A stretch of DNA of 64,000 nucleotides from Alphaproteobacteria bacterium (GTDB lineage Bacteria; Pseudomonadota; Alphaproteobacteria; UBA9219; RFNS01). The DNA lies in contig WGMR01000003.1 of assembly GCA_016124955.1 (NCBI GenBank), positions 186,001 through 250,000 on the forward strand. Direction: 5' to 3'. A program made the translations under genes and the position numbers. Positions within the stretch are counted from its first letter, which is position 1. Each line of letters starts with the position of its first letter. Of the stretch, positions 48,135 to 57,135 are shown one piece after another. A model generated the notes under the pieces. The model was given only the letters and a program-made list of their open reading frames with translations. It was not told where the DNA came from and made no database searches.

Positions 48135-48330
48135 CGACTGCCTCTGATATCTGGATAGCGCGTTTTGATTGATAACTTATGAAGAAAGAGGTGGGTGTAC
48201 GATGCTGTTTTTTCAAGCCCGCGTCCACCAGAACGATACCGATTATCCAAAAATACCAGCATATTGTGGCTTTTTTCACGCAAACTATCTGTGGGTAACA
48301 TGCCGCATACGCAACGAACCTGCGTAAAAA

Positions 48331-49608
48331 TCAGGCGGTCGCGCCACCGCGTTGCTTATCTGTCTTATCCGTATAGATAAACAGCGGCTTGGCCTTCCCT
48401 TCCACCACATCCTTGTTGATAACCACCTTTTCAATATTGGCGGAACCAGGAAGGTCGAACATCGGCTCAAGCAGAATGCTTTCCATGATCGTGCGCAAAC
48501 CGCGCGCGCCGGTTTTGCGTTGAATTGCCTTTTCCGCAATCCCGAGCAAAGCATCTTCGGTGATATCGAGCTGGATATCTTCCATTTCGAACAAGCGTTG
48601 GAACTGCTTCACGATTGCGTTCTTCGGCTTGCTCAGAATTTCGATTAGCGCTTCGGCATCCAGATCCCGCAGCGTTGCGATCACCGGCAAGCGACCGATA
48701 AATTCGGGGATCAAACCGAACTTCAGAAGATCTTCCGGTTCGACCTCCGCCAGTAAATCGCCGGCGCGGCGTTCGTCCGGGGCACGCACATCCGCACCAA
48801 AGCCGATCGAGCTGCCCTTGCCGCGCTGCGCGATAATTTTTTCAAGCCCGGCGAAGGCACCGCCGCAAATGAACAGGATGTTCGTTGTATCGACCTGCAG
48901 GAATTCCTGCTGCGGATGCTTTCTGCCGCCTTGCGGCGGGACCGAAGCGACCGTGCCTTCCATGATTTTCAAAAGCGCCTGCTGCACGCCTTCGCCCGAA
49001 ACGTCGCGGGTGATCGAAGGGTTGTCGGATTTACGGCTGATTTTATCGATTTCGTCGATATAGACGATCCCGCGCTGCGCACGCTCGACATTATAGTCGG
49101 CCGCCTGCAGCAGCTTGAGGATGATGTTCTCGACGTCTTCGCCGACATAACCCGCTTCAGTAAGTGTCGTCGCGTCCGCCATGGTGAAAGGCACATCGAT
49201 AATGCGGGCCAATGTCTGGGCCAGCAAGGTTTTGCCGCAACCCGTGGGGCCGACCAGCAAGATGTTCGACTTCGCCAATTCGATATCCGGGTTCTTGGCC
49301 CCGTGTGAAAGGCGTTTGTAATGGTTGTGCACGGCAACCGAAAGCACACGCTTGGCGTATTCCTGCCCGATCACATAGTCATCAAGCACGGTCTTGATGT
49401 CTTTCGGGGTCGGAACGCCGTCGCGGGATTTAACCAGCGTCGTCTTGCTCTCTTCACGGATGATATCCATGCAGAGCTCGACGCACTCGTCGCAAATGAA
49501 CACCGTCGGGCCGGCGATAAGCTTCCGCACTTCATGCTGGCTCTTGCCGCAGAAGGAGCAGTAAAGCGTATTCTTGTTATCGGTCGTACCACCCGAAGCC
49601 TTGCTCAT
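48331..49608 (-). CDS. clpX: ClpX, ATPase subunit of ClpXP protease
   Basis: AAA+ unfoldase that feeds substrates to ClpP. The 425-residue protein has the N-terminal zinc-binding domain (CSFCGKSQ and CDECVELC), Walker [16 protein letters not shown] near 123, Walker [11 protein letters not shown], the RKHPQQEF pore-2 region and the IGF-type ClpP-binding loop in [10 protein letters not shown]. The start is the ATG at 49608 (MSKASGG). clpP is not adjacent as usual: a PIG-L deacetylase gene on the other strand lies between. Confidence 0.97.
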   Translation of the reverse strand: MSKASGGTTDNKNTLYCSFCGKSQHEVRKLIAGPTVFICDECVELCMDIIREESKTTLVKSRDGVPTPKDIKTVLDDYVIGQEYAKRVLSVAVHNHYKRLSHGAKNPDIELAKSNILLVGPTGCGKTLLAQTLARIIDVPFTMADATTLTEAGYVGEDVENIILKLLQAADYNVERAQRGIVYIDEIDKISRKSDNPSITRDVSGEGVQQALLKIMEGTVASVPPQGGRKHPQQEFLQVDTTNILFICGGAFAGLEKIIAQRGKGSSIGFGADVRAPDERRAGDLLAEVEPEDLLKFGLIPEFIGRLPVIATLRDLDAEALIEILSKPKNAIVKQFQRLFEMEDIQLDITEDALLGIAEKAIQRKTGARGLRTIMESILLEPMFDLPGSANIEKVVINKDVVEGKAKPLFIYTDKTDKQRGGATA

Positions 49609-49690
49609 GTGACCTTGCGCGCTCCTTCGCACCTTCTTACGGGCTGCCGGAAATCTGCGGGATGCAGTTGGCGGCCCTTTGCCTAGAATT

Positions 49691-49707
49691 AAAGCGTATA
49701 TCGCTTT
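49691..49707. repeat. Inverted repeat in the clpX / PIG-L divergent region
   Basis: AAAGCG and CGCTTT form 6-base arms around TATAT, about 85-100 bases upstream of clpX. The surrounding 271-base gap (49609-49879) is otherwise without genes and must hold promoters for both divergent genes. The repeat could be an operator or overlap a -10; no consensus regulator matched. Confidence 0.35.
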
Positions 49708-49864
49708 TCGTTACCCAATTATTAAGACAGCAAACCTCGCTGGTCATAGCAACAATTTTCTATCCCTAGTGCCTGCTGGCTAAATCCGGATGCGTACCAA
49801 GATGCGCGCGCTATACAGGCCTAAGGCCCTGATCGGGCGCGTTATTGCCAAGAATCACACCCGC

Positions 49865-49879
49865 GCCGCATAATGCGGC
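49865..49879 (+). promoter_or_regulatory. Hairpin abutting the PIG-L start codon
   Basis: GCCGCA-TAA-TGCGGC is a perfect 6-bp stem with a 3-base loop that ends at 49879, the base before the ATG at 49880. It occupies the place of the Shine-Dalgarno sequence, and no purine-rich site is visible, so it would hinder normal initiation unless unfolded or unless the message starts at the AUG. Confidence 0.45.
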
Positions 49880-50731
49880 ATGGGCGCAGAACAACAGAAA
49901 TTCGTGGGCACATTCAGCGGCTTGTTGCGGGAATCTCTCCCGCCGCCTTCGGCACCGCAGAACCCCCCTGAGATTTCACTGGAACATCCGAGCATCCTGC
50001 TCTTTTCCCCACACCCGGACGACGAATCCATCAACGGCGGTCTTGCGCTGCGCCTGAAGAGAGAAACCGGCTGGCAAGTGATCAACATCGCCGTTACCCT
50101 TGGCAGCGATATAAAACGCCACGAGACGCGGCGGCGCGAACTGGAAGCGGCCTGCGGGGTGTTGCAATTCGGGCTGCGCGAACCGGTGCCCGGCGGCTTC
50201 GCCAATATTAAAATATCCGAACGCACCGCGAACCCGGAAAGCTGGCTCGCGATGACAAAAACGGTGCGCACCCTGCTGGCGGCCTATACGCCGCGCGTCG
50301 TCATTTTCCCGCATGCCGACGATCTGCACCCCGCACATACGGGAACCCACTTTCTGGTAATGGATGCGCTTGCTGCCATGCCTGGTGATTTCGATGCCCA
50401 TCTGGCGCTAACCGAATTCTGGTACCCGCAGGCGGCCCCGACCCTTCTGTCGGAAATCAGCGAAGATGACGCCGCTCAGCTTTTAACGGCGCTGAGCTGC
50501 CATGCCGGGGAAATAAGCCGCAACCCGTATCATCTGCGCCTGCTGCCATGGTTTGCGGATAATGTGCGGCGCGGCGCGGAAACCGTCGGCGGCTACGGCG
50601 ATACCGCGCCGGATTTCGCCTTCGGCATGTTGCACACCATCGCACGCTGGCAACATGGCAGACTTTCCACCGGCATGCAGCAGCGCGTGATTACGGCTGG
50701 CGAAAAGATTTCAGAACTGTTCGCGGACTAA
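49880..50731 (+). CDS. PIG-L/LmbE-family deacetylase
   Basis: Zinc-dependent N-acetyl hydrolase family acting on GlcNAc-containing substrates (lipids, glycans, thiol precursors). The 283-residue protein has the metal/catalytic motif SPHPDDESINGG near residue 43, TLGSDIKRHETRRREL and the third ligand in PHADDLHPAHTGTH. It is cytoplasmic (no signal peptide). The N-terminal 35 residues are Pro-rich and variable. It stands alone between clpX and clpP on the opposite strand, and converges with clpP four bases away. Start has no visible ribosome site (see the hairpin just before it). Substrate unknown. Confidence 0.88.
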   Translation: MGAEQQKFVGTFSGLLRESLPPPSAPQNPPEISLEHPSILLFSPHPDDESINGGLALRLKRETGWQVINIAVTLGSDIKRHETRRRELEAACGVLQFGLREPVPGGFANIKISERTANPESWLAMTKTVRTLLAAYTPRVVIFPHADDLHPAHTGTHFLVMDALAAMPGDFDAHLALTEFWYPQAAPTLLSEISEDDAAQLLTALSCHAGEISRNPYHLRLLPWFADNVRRGAETVGGYGDTAPDFAFGMLHTIARWQHGRLSTGMQQRVITAGEKISELFAD

Positions 50732-50735
50732 CGGA

Positions 50736-51389
<654 letters not shown>

Positions 51390-51430
51390 GGCTCCTGTTG
51401 CGGTTCTGATTCACCACTCTAGCGGTTTTT

Positions 51431-52816
51431 TTACTTCTTGCCAGCCTTTGCAGCGGGCCGCTTGGTTTTCTTGGCCTTGTCGGCACTGTCGGTCTTTTCG
51501 GGCGCTTCCATCAGTTCCTTGCCCGTAACCTTGCGGTCGGTGATGTTGGCGAGCGCGAAGATGTAATCGACCACCTTCTCTTCGAGCACAGGCGCCTGCA
51601 AACGATCGAGCGCGCCCGGGGTCTGGGTATAGAAGTCAAAGACTTCCTTTTCCTTGCCCGGATGACTGCGCGCCTCGTTCAAAAGCGCTTCGCGCATTTC
51701 CTGTTCGTTGACCTTCAAATTGTTCTGCTTCCCGACTTCGGCAAGCAACAGCCCAAGCCGGACGCGCCGTTCCGCGATATCGCGGTAATCGTCCTTCAGC
51801 TCGTCGTCGCTCTTGCCCTTGTCTTCGGCCGCCATCGGACCGCCGCGCTTGCGTTCCATTTCCACACGGCGCCAGATGCTAGCGAATTCAGCCTCGATCA
51901 TGCCCTGCGGCACTTCGAAATCGTGCTGATCGGCCAACTGGTCCATCAGGTCGCGCTTCATCAATGTGCGCGCGATCTGCTGGTAATCCTTGCCAATCTG
52001 TTCCTTCACGCGCTCGCGCATGTCGGCCGCATTTTCGGCGCCCAGCTCCTTGGCCAGCTCGTCGTCGATTGCAATGGCGCCAAATTCCATCAGGTCTTTC
52101 ACGGTTACCTGAAAGACGGCTTTTTTCCCCGCAAGATCGGCGGCGTGATAATCGTCGGGAAAGCCGACCTTCACTTCCTTCTTGTCGCCCTTCCTGGAAC
52201 CAACCAACTGTTCCTCGAAATTGCCGATAAAGCTCTTGGAGCCGAGCTCGAGCCGGTGGTTGGCGCTCTTCATGCCGGGATAGGCGGTGCCATCCGCTTC
52301 GCCTTCGAAATCGATGACAAGCACATCGCCCATGACGGCCTTGCGGTCATCTTTCACGAATTCGGGGCCGCGCATGGTCTTGGCAATACGCAGGATCGCA
52401 TCCTCGACTTCCTTGTCTGCTACCTCGGCCGTCATGCGTTCCAGCTTGACGCCCTTGAAGTCCACCGGCTTGATTTCCGGCAGCACTTCGACCTTCATAT
52501 TGTATTCGAGGTCCTTGCCGGGTTCGGACGCAACCAGTTCGATCTTGGGTTCAAGCGCGATGCGCAGGCTGCGCTCGGTGATCGCGCGCTCGGACGTATC
52601 GTTGACGGTCTTTTCAATGACTTCGCTCTTTACGCTGTCGCCATAGCGCTTCTGCAGCACCGGCAGCGGGATCTTGCCCGGGCGAAAGCCCGGCATGGAC
52701 ACGGTGCGGCCGATTTCTTCCAGCCGCGATGCCATGTTCTTTTCGATTTCCTGATAGCTGACGGTGACCTTAAATTCCCGCACGAGGCCTTCAGAGGAAA
52801 CTTCCTTGACTTGCAT
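51431..52816 (-). CDS. tig: Trigger factor
   Basis: Ribosome-bound chaperone that meets nascent chains at the exit tunnel. The 461-residue protein has the ribosome-docking motif FRPGKIPLPVLQKRYG (GFRxGKxP), the FKBP-type PPIase domain (about 160-245, GDVLVIDFEG) and the C-terminal chaperone arms. A Lys/Ala-rich tail closes it. It lies 74 bases downstream of tRNA-Leu on the same strand. Confidence 0.96.
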   Translation of the reverse strand: MQVKEVSSEGLVREFKVTVSYQEIEKNMASRLEEIGRTVSMPGFRPGKIPLPVLQKRYGDSVKSEVIEKTVNDTSERAITERSLRIALEPKIELVASEPGKDLEYNMKVEVLPEIKPVDFKGVKLERMTAEVADKEVEDAILRIAKTMRGPEFVKDDRKAVMGDVLVIDFEGEADGTAYPGMKSANHRLELGSKSFIGNFEEQLVGSRKGDKKEVKVGFPDDYHAADLAGKKAVFQVTVKDLMEFGAIAIDDELAKELGAENAADMRERVKEQIGKDYQQIARTLMKRDLMDQLADQHDFEVPQGMIEAEFASIWRRVEMERKRGGPMAAEDKGKSDDELKDDYRDIAERRVRLGLLLAEVGKQNNLKVNEQEMREALLNEARSHPGKEKEVFDFYTQTPGALDRLQAPVLEEKVVDYIFALANITDRKVTGKELMEAPEKTDSADKAKKTKRPAAKAGKK

Positions 52817-52889
52817 GATCCGTAACCCGCTTTCTTAATCGCAAATGTTAATAGCCCCGGCATACGCTGCTGGCGCATAGCATGTTTTC

Positions 52890-52975
<86 letters not shown>

Positions 52976-53004
52976 AGACAGCCAAAGGCATGGCGTCCTG
53001 CGGC

Positions 53005-53033
53005 TTTTTACGCGCAAGCGGCAGAAAAGCCAA
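53005..53033 (-). promoter_or_regulatory. Candidate promoter for tRNA-Leu
   Basis: Minus-strand TTGGCT (53028-53033) and TAAAAA (53005-53010) are 17 bases apart, about 30 bases upstream of the tRNA. Both hexamers match four of six consensus bases. Confidence 0.35.
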
Positions 53034-53073
53034 TCTTTTTAGGATTAAGCCGATTTAGGGCGTATTAGGGGTC

Positions 53074-53316
53074 TTATACGCGGTTACGGTCGTTATAGCG
53101 CGCACGGAAGCTGGCCAGCGCCAAAGTACGCTGCTCCACCGACGGCGTGCTGCCACACCGCTGAACCGAAAGCTCATAACGCACATGGGGTATGCCCTGC
53201 CGGTCGCTGTGGACGCTAAGCACGCATACGCGCTCTTTTTGCGGGCCACGGCTGCTGCAATAGGTCGCGCCGACCTGAACGTTATTCTGCGGCTGTTGCT
53301 GCATTGCTTGTGTCAT
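53074..53316 (-). CDS. Small protein of unknown function
   Basis: An 80-residue soluble protein I cannot name. After a Gln/Asn-rich N-terminus (TQAMQQQPQNN), the sequence VGATYCSSRG...RVCVLSV...GIPHVRYELSVQ...LALASFRARYNDR looks like a small beta-rich fold ending in a helix, with two or three cysteines. GAAGGTG stands 5-6 bases before the ATG, supporting translation. It lies between nnr and tRNA-Leu, same strand, with its own 147-base upstream gap. Confidence 0.62.
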   Translation of the reverse strand: MTQAMQQQPQNNVQVGATYCSSRGPQKERVCVLSVHSDRQGIPHVRYELSVQRCGSTPSVEQRTLALASFRARYNDRNRV

Positions 53317-53463
53317 GCTGCACCTTCGTTTTTTTCAATTCGCCCGGCTTGTGAGGATCCGGGGCTATCGTATTGAAAAGGGGGTATTCCTCGTAAGCCA
53401 AAGATAACGCAAAATGGCTAAGCAAAGGTTTACCCGCGTGGGATGCAGCTACGATAAGATGCC

Positions 53464-54921
53464 TTATCCGGCCTGACAAGACCTTTTCGCATCCGGTACA
53501 GTTTTAATAATATCTTCTGCAATCATGCCTGGCTTATGGTGGCGCGCCGCAGCGCCATGCAGCCAGCATGCTGCGCAAGCCGCTGCAAAAGCAGGAACTT
53601 TCTGTGCGAGCAGGCCGACGATAATCCCGGCCAAAACATCCCCTGCGCCTGCAACGGCCAGCCATGGCGGAGCATTACTGTTAATAACTGCCATACCCGT
53701 AGGTGCGGCAATAACGGTATCTGAACCTTTTAAAAGCACGGTACACCCAGCCATACGGGCGGCTGAGCGCGCCCGCAAAAGCTTGTCCTGATCCGGGTCG
53801 ATCAAACGGGCGAACAGACGCCCGAACTCCCCGTCATGCGGAGTCAGCACGCAATCTTCGTGCAAGGCCGCAAAAAGCTCCTGCGGTTTGGCGGCAAAGC
53901 TTGTCAGCGCATCGGCATCAAGCACGCAGGGCCTGCGCGTCGCCAGTGCCTGCAATACAAAATTCCGTGTCGCGGCGCCAACACCCGCGCCCGGCCCGAT
54001 CAGCAAAGCGTTCTTGCGGTCATCTTCAAGCGCCAGCTTCCAGCCACCATCCGATACCATCGGTTGCACGATGACGCTTTCAAGGTTGGCCGCATAGGTA
54101 GCGGCGGCACTTTCCGGCGCCGCGATCGTCACAAGCCCTGCCCCGCTGCGCTGCGCCGCCCTTGCGGCAAGCCGTGCGGCCCCGGTCATCGGCCCCCCGA
54201 AGATCAAAACATGGCCGTGATCGTATTTGTGTTCGTCAGCCTGCGGTTCATGCAGCCATTGCTGCCACAGGCCGGGCTTATTCTCGGCCGCGCGCGGCGC
54301 AATTTCCTCGATACAGTTTTCGTCAACACCGATATCGCTGACCAGCACCTCGCCGCACAGGTCCCTGCCGGGCAAAAGCAAATGCCCCGGCTTCTTGCTG
54401 GTAAAGGTAACGGTAAGCCCCGCACGCACGGCCATGCCCATGGCCTTGCCGGTATCGCCCTGCACACCGCTCGGGATATCGATCGCGACCACGGCCTTTT
54501 TATTCTGGTTCAGCGCCATAATCAGCTCGCGGTATGGCGCGCCAACCGGCCTGTTCAGCCCGGTGCCGAAAAGCCCGTCTATGAAAAGCTGCGTGCCTGT
54601 CCAATCGATGTCTTCGGGTGCAATCGTCCGGCCATGCCAACGGGTAAAAGCGATTCCGGCATCGCCGGTAATCTTGTAGCTGCTGTCGAAGCAGGCCACG
54701 CAAACAGGCCAGCCGGATTCCCGCAATTCTTCGGCCACAATAAAACCATCGCCGCCATTATGCCCGGGACCACACAGCACAACCGTGGCGCGCGGCGAAT
54801 ACCGCTCCCGGATCACGTCGGCGACGGCCGTGCCGGCCCGTTGCATCAAAACGATGCCCGCAGTTCCGGATTGTATGGTGGCGTCATCGGCGCGTGCAGT
54901 TTCAGCGCATGTCATCAGCAT
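53464..54921 (-). CDS. nnr: Bifunctional NAD(P)H-hydrate epimerase / dehydratase
   Basis: Repairs damaged NAD(P)H hydrates: the N-terminal YjeF_N domain epimerises, the C-terminal ribokinase-like domain dehydrates with ADP or ATP. About 485 residues. Motifs: GTAGIVLMQRAGTAVA, CGPGHNGGDGFIVA and DIPSGVQGDTG in the first half; HGHVLIFGGPMTGAARLAARA-type start (DHGHVLIFGGP), LTPHDGEFGRL and AVAGAGDVLAGIIVGLLAQ in the second. I prefer the start at 54921 (MLMTCAETARAD), aligned with relatives; an in-frame ATG at 54966 adds 15 residues. In many alphaproteobacteria this gene sits before glnB-glnA; here it is inverted and glnB is missing. Confidence 0.94.
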   Translation of the reverse strand: MLMTCAETARADDATIQSGTAGIVLMQRAGTAVADVIRERYSPRATVVLCGPGHNGGDGFIVAEELRESGWPVCVACFDSSYKITGDAGIAFTRWHGRTIAPEDIDWTGTQLFIDGLFGTGLNRPVGAPYRELIMALNQNKKAVVAIDIPSGVQGDTGKAMGMAVRAGLTVTFTSKKPGHLLLPGRDLCGEVLVSDIGVDENCIEEIAPRAAENKPGLWQQWLHEPQADEHKYDHGHVLIFGGPMTGAARLAARAAQRSGAGLVTIAAPESAAATYAANLESVIVQPMVSDGGWKLALEDDRKNALLIGPGAGVGAATRNFVLQALATRRPCVLDADALTSFAAKPQELFAALHEDCVLTPHDGEFGRLFARLIDPDQDKLLRARSAARMAGCTVLLKGSDTVIAAPTGMAVINSNAPPWLAVAGAGDVLAGIIVGLLAQKVPAFAAACAACWLHGAAARHHKPGMIAEDIIKTVPDAKRSCQAG

Positions 54922-55056
54922 GTATTTTGCCCAGGTCCCGGCGTTCAGTGGTTCGGCGTGAATCATCTCAAGCGAAGGTCCGTTAGTTATCAGAAAAAAC
55001 AGTTAAAGCAATTCCGATTACGGACCCGCAGGGCGCGGGGCAAGATAAAACCTGAA

Positions 55057-55133
55057 TGGGGCGACCGACGGGACTTGAACCCGCGACAACTCGGATCACA
55101 ACCGAGGGCTCTACCAACTGAGCTACGGCCGCC
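55057..55133 (-). tRNA. tRNA-His (GTG)
   Basis: Minus-strand tRNA with encoded CCA and a C discriminator facing an extra 5' G (position -1), the identity mark of tRNA-His. Acceptor GCGGCCG pairs with CGGTCGC (one G-T); anticodon stem CTCGG/CCGAG with loop TTGTGAT gives GTG; T-arm GCGGGTTCAAGTCCCGT. A strong terminator lies only 16 bases upstream, so its promoter is unclear. Confidence 0.96.
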
Positions 55134-55148
55134 ATAATCCAGGGTGGC

Positions 55149-55183
55149 AAAAACAAAAAAGCCCGGGGTTTATGCCGCCGGGC
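55149..55183 (-). terminator. Intrinsic terminator upstream of tRNA-His
   Basis: On the minus strand GCCCGG / CCGGGC form a 6-bp GC stem around an 11-base loop, followed at once by TTTTTTGTTTTT. No minus-strand protein gene ends here; the only upstream minus-strand promoter visible is at 55236-55263, so this would end a transcript of about 78 bases. Confidence 0.7.
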
Positions 55184-55229
55184 CTTGATCTGGTCAAGTC
55201 TGTCATGCAATACAGACACGAATGACTAA
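55152..55229 (-). ncRNA. Candidate small structured RNA between glnA and tRNA-His
   Basis: A transcript from the consensus promoter at 55236-55263 would run to the terminator at 55149-55183. It would fold as three hairpins in a row: GTCTGT / ACAGAC with an 8-base loop (about 55200-55219), CTTGA / TCAAG with a 5-base loop (about 55184-55199), and the terminator stem. No protein family fits. It could be a free small RNA or an attenuated leader of tRNA-His. Prediction only; no known RNA family recognised. Confidence 0.45.
55169..55197 (-). promoter_or_regulatory. Possible tRNA-His promoter inside the terminator
   Basis: Minus-strand TTGACC (55192-55197) and CATAAA (55169-55174) are 17 bases apart. 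The start would fall in the right arm of the terminator stem, so this transcript would escape termination and reach tRNA-His with a leader of about 30 bases. The -10 is moderate (4/6). Confidence 0.35.
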
Positions 55230-55235
55230 TCCTTG

Positions 55236-55263
55236 ATATTATTTCACACGGCAAACTTGTCAA
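55236..55263 (-). promoter_or_regulatory. Strong sigma-70-type promoter, minus strand, divergent from glnA
   Basis: TTGACA (55258-55263) is a perfect -35 and TAATAT (55236-55241) a good -10, 16 bases apart. Transcription would run away from glnA through three hairpins into a terminator before tRNA-His. The site lies about 95 bases upstream of the glnA start and could interfere with glnA transcription from the other strand. Confidence 0.6.
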
Positions 55264-55358
55264 GGCCTCCAATAAGTGGAATTAATCCCCCTCGCAACGA
55301 ACCCGTTGCTCTGGTAATACCCTATTTCCGTTAACCAACGCCAACAGAGGCCCCCCCT

Positions 55359-56771
55359 ATGTCCGACTACAAAAAGGTAGCAGAACTTATCAAGGCCAAT
55401 GACGCCCAGTACATAGACCTGCGCTTCACCGATCCGCGCGGCAAGATGCAGCATCTGACCATGAATGTTTGCATGCTCAAGAGCAAAGGTGATTTTGAAG
55501 ACGGCGTCATGTTTGACGGCTCCTCGATCGCCGGCTGGAAGGCCATCAATGAATCCGATATGACCTTGATGCCCGATCTGGAAAGTGCGGTGGTTGACCC
55601 GTTCTTCGCCCAGCCGACTGTCGCTATTTTCTGCGACGTGCTTGAACCTGCAACCGGTAAGCCCTATGTGCGCTGCCCGCGCTCGATCGCCAAGAAGGCG
55701 GAAGCCTATCTGAAATCTTCGGGCATCGGCGACACCGCCTATTTCGGCCCCGAAGCGGAATTCTTCGTGTTCGACGATGTGCGCTTCGCCGTGACGCCGA
55801 ACCACACCTTCTACAAGCTGGATTCCAACGAAGGCCCCTACACCAGCGGCAAGGAATATCCGGAAGGCAACCTCGCCCACCGTCCGCGCGTGAAGGGCGG
55901 CTATTTCCCGGTTCCCCCGGTCGATAGCGCACAGGATATGCGCACAGAGATGCTCGAAGCCATCAAGGCAATGGGCGTCGAGATCGAAAAGCACCACCAT
56001 GAAGTGGCCGCTTCGCAGCACGAGCTGGGCATCAAGTTCAGCACCGTCACCAAGTGCGGCGACAACATGCAGATCTACAAGTACTGCATCCAGCAGGTTG
56101 CCGCCGCTTTCGGCAAAACCGCGACCTTCATGCCGAAGCCGGTGTTTGGCGATAACGGCTCGGGCATGCACGTACATCAATCGATCTGGAAGAAGGGCAA
56201 GCCCGCCTTCGCAGGTTCGGGCTATGCCGGCCTGTCCGATACCGCCCTGTACTACATCGGCGGCATCATCAAGCACGCCAAGGCGATCAACGCGATCACC
56301 AACCCGACGACCAACAGCTACAAGCGCCTGGTCCCCGGCTATGAAGCGCCCGTGCTTCTGGCCTATTCGTCGCGCAACCGCTCGGCCAGCTGCCGCATCC
56401 CGCATGTGAGCAGCCCGAACGGCAAGCGCATGGAAGCCCGCTTCCCCGATCCGCTCGCCAACCCCTATCTGGCCTACGCGGCCATGCTGATGGCGGGTAT
56501 CGACGGGATCAAAAAGAAGATCCACCCTGGCAAGCCGATCGACGAAAACCTATATGAACTGCCGCCGGACAAGCTGGCGAAGGTTCCGACGGTTGCCGGT
56601 TCGCTCAAGGAAGCCATTGATGCGCTCGAAAACGACCACGACTTCCTGACGGCAGGCAAGGTCTTCAGCGAGGACATGATCGAATCCTACCTCCTTCTCA
56701 AGAAGGAAGAATGGGATCGCTTCCGCATGACCCCGCACCCGGTTGAATATGATATGTACTATTCGTCGTAA
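55359..56771 (+). CDS. glnA: Glutamine synthetase type I
   Basis: Makes glutamine from glutamate, ammonium and ATP; main ammonium assimilation enzyme, dodecameric. The 470-residue protein has [13 protein letters not shown], the metal-site [43 protein letters not shown] and [11 protein letters not shown]. The tyrosine of NLYELPPDK is the site adenylylated by GlnE in this subfamily. AGAGG precedes the ATG. The leader contains a small hairpin (GCAACG-AACC-CGTTGC, 55294-55309). glnB, usually just upstream, is not here, and I found no -24/-12 promoter by eye. Confidence 0.98.
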   Translation: MSDYKKVAELIKANDAQYIDLRFTDPRGKMQHLTMNVCMLKSKGDFEDGVMFDGSSIAGWKAINESDMTLMPDLESAVVDPFFAQPTVAIFCDVLEPATGKPYVRCPRSIAKKAEAYLKSSGIGDTAYFGPEAEFFVFDDVRFAVTPNHTFYKLDSNEGPYTSGKEYPEGNLAHRPRVKGGYFPVPPVDSAQDMRTEMLEAIKAMGVEIEKHHHEVAASQHELGIKFSTVTKCGDNMQIYKYCIQQVAAAFGKTATFMPKPVFGDNGSGMHVHQSIWKKGKPAFAGSGYAGLSDTALYYIGGIIKHAKAINAITNPTTNSYKRLVPGYEAPVLLAYSSRNRSASCRIPHVSSPNGKRMEARFPDPLANPYLAYAAMLMAGIDGIKKKIHPGKPIDENLYELPPDKLAKVPTVAGSLKEAIDALENDHDFLTAGKVFSEDMIESYLLLKKEEWDRFRMTPHPVEYDMYYSS

Positions 56772-56819
56772 TTCCGGCGGGTTAGAAGGGTAACGCCTTC
56801 TTAACCACCCCTTGAATAG

Positions 56820-56855
56820 AATGGCAGCTATGGTTCGCATAGCTGCCATTTTTTT
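56820..56855 (+). terminator. Intrinsic terminator of glnA
   Basis: A perfect 13-bp stem (AATGGCAGCTATG / CATAGCTGCCATT) with a 5-base loop (GTTCG) is followed by a run of T (56849-56855). It lies about 50 bases after the glnA stop. The same bases encode the first codons of the following gene's signal peptide. Confidence 0.85.
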
Positions 56856-57135
56856 CATGCTCTCGCTGCTGCTTGCCGCTGGCGCGCTGACCGAAGCGCA
56901 CGCCGCAAGCACGGCCGATGTGCGCTATGTCGCGATCGAGAATAACTGCACGCCAAAAAAGATCGAGGTATTCAACCAGAAGGTCGGTGACAATGCCGAG
57001 GTTACGTACCGGGTTGAATGCAATTTGCCCAAGGCGCGCGACGAAACCAGCAAAACCGCAAGCGCGATCCACATCCGCTGCCGCTACGATCTTTGTGCTT
57101 TCGTGAAACCGGAAGTGAGCGAAGGCAAGAATTAA
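56821..57135 (+). CDS. Small exported protein of unknown function
   Basis: A 104-residue protein with a typical signal peptide (MVRIAAIFFMLSLLLAAGAL, cleavage likely after AHA near residue 28) and a mature part of about 76 residues with four cysteines (ENNCTP, VECNLP, IRCRYDLCAF), suggesting two disulfides in the periplasm. No family recognised. Start could be the ATG at 56821 or 56830; both lie within the glnA terminator stem, and no ribosome site is visible, so expression is probably low or conditional. Its stop shares a TTAA palindrome with the convergent gene at 57132. Confidence 0.6.
   Translation: MAAMVRIAAIFFMLSLLLAAGALTEAHAASTADVRYVAIENNCTPKKIEVFNQKVGDNAEVTYRVECNLPKARDETSKTASAIHIRCRYDLCAFVKPEVSEGKN

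Noticed and set aside
48135-48330. Heat-shock (sigma-32) promoter for lon
   Set aside because: A CTTGAAA is present on the minus strand, but the bases at the -10 distance (CCCACCTC) match CCCCATNT poorly, so I do not call it.
55264-55358. Sigma-54 (-24/-12) promoter for glnA
   Set aside because: No GG-N10-GC pair with correct context was found in the leader; only a small hairpin (55294-55309) is clear.
55260-56525. 421-codon open frame on the minus strand opposite glnA
   Set aside because: Shadow of glnA with no recognisable protein features.
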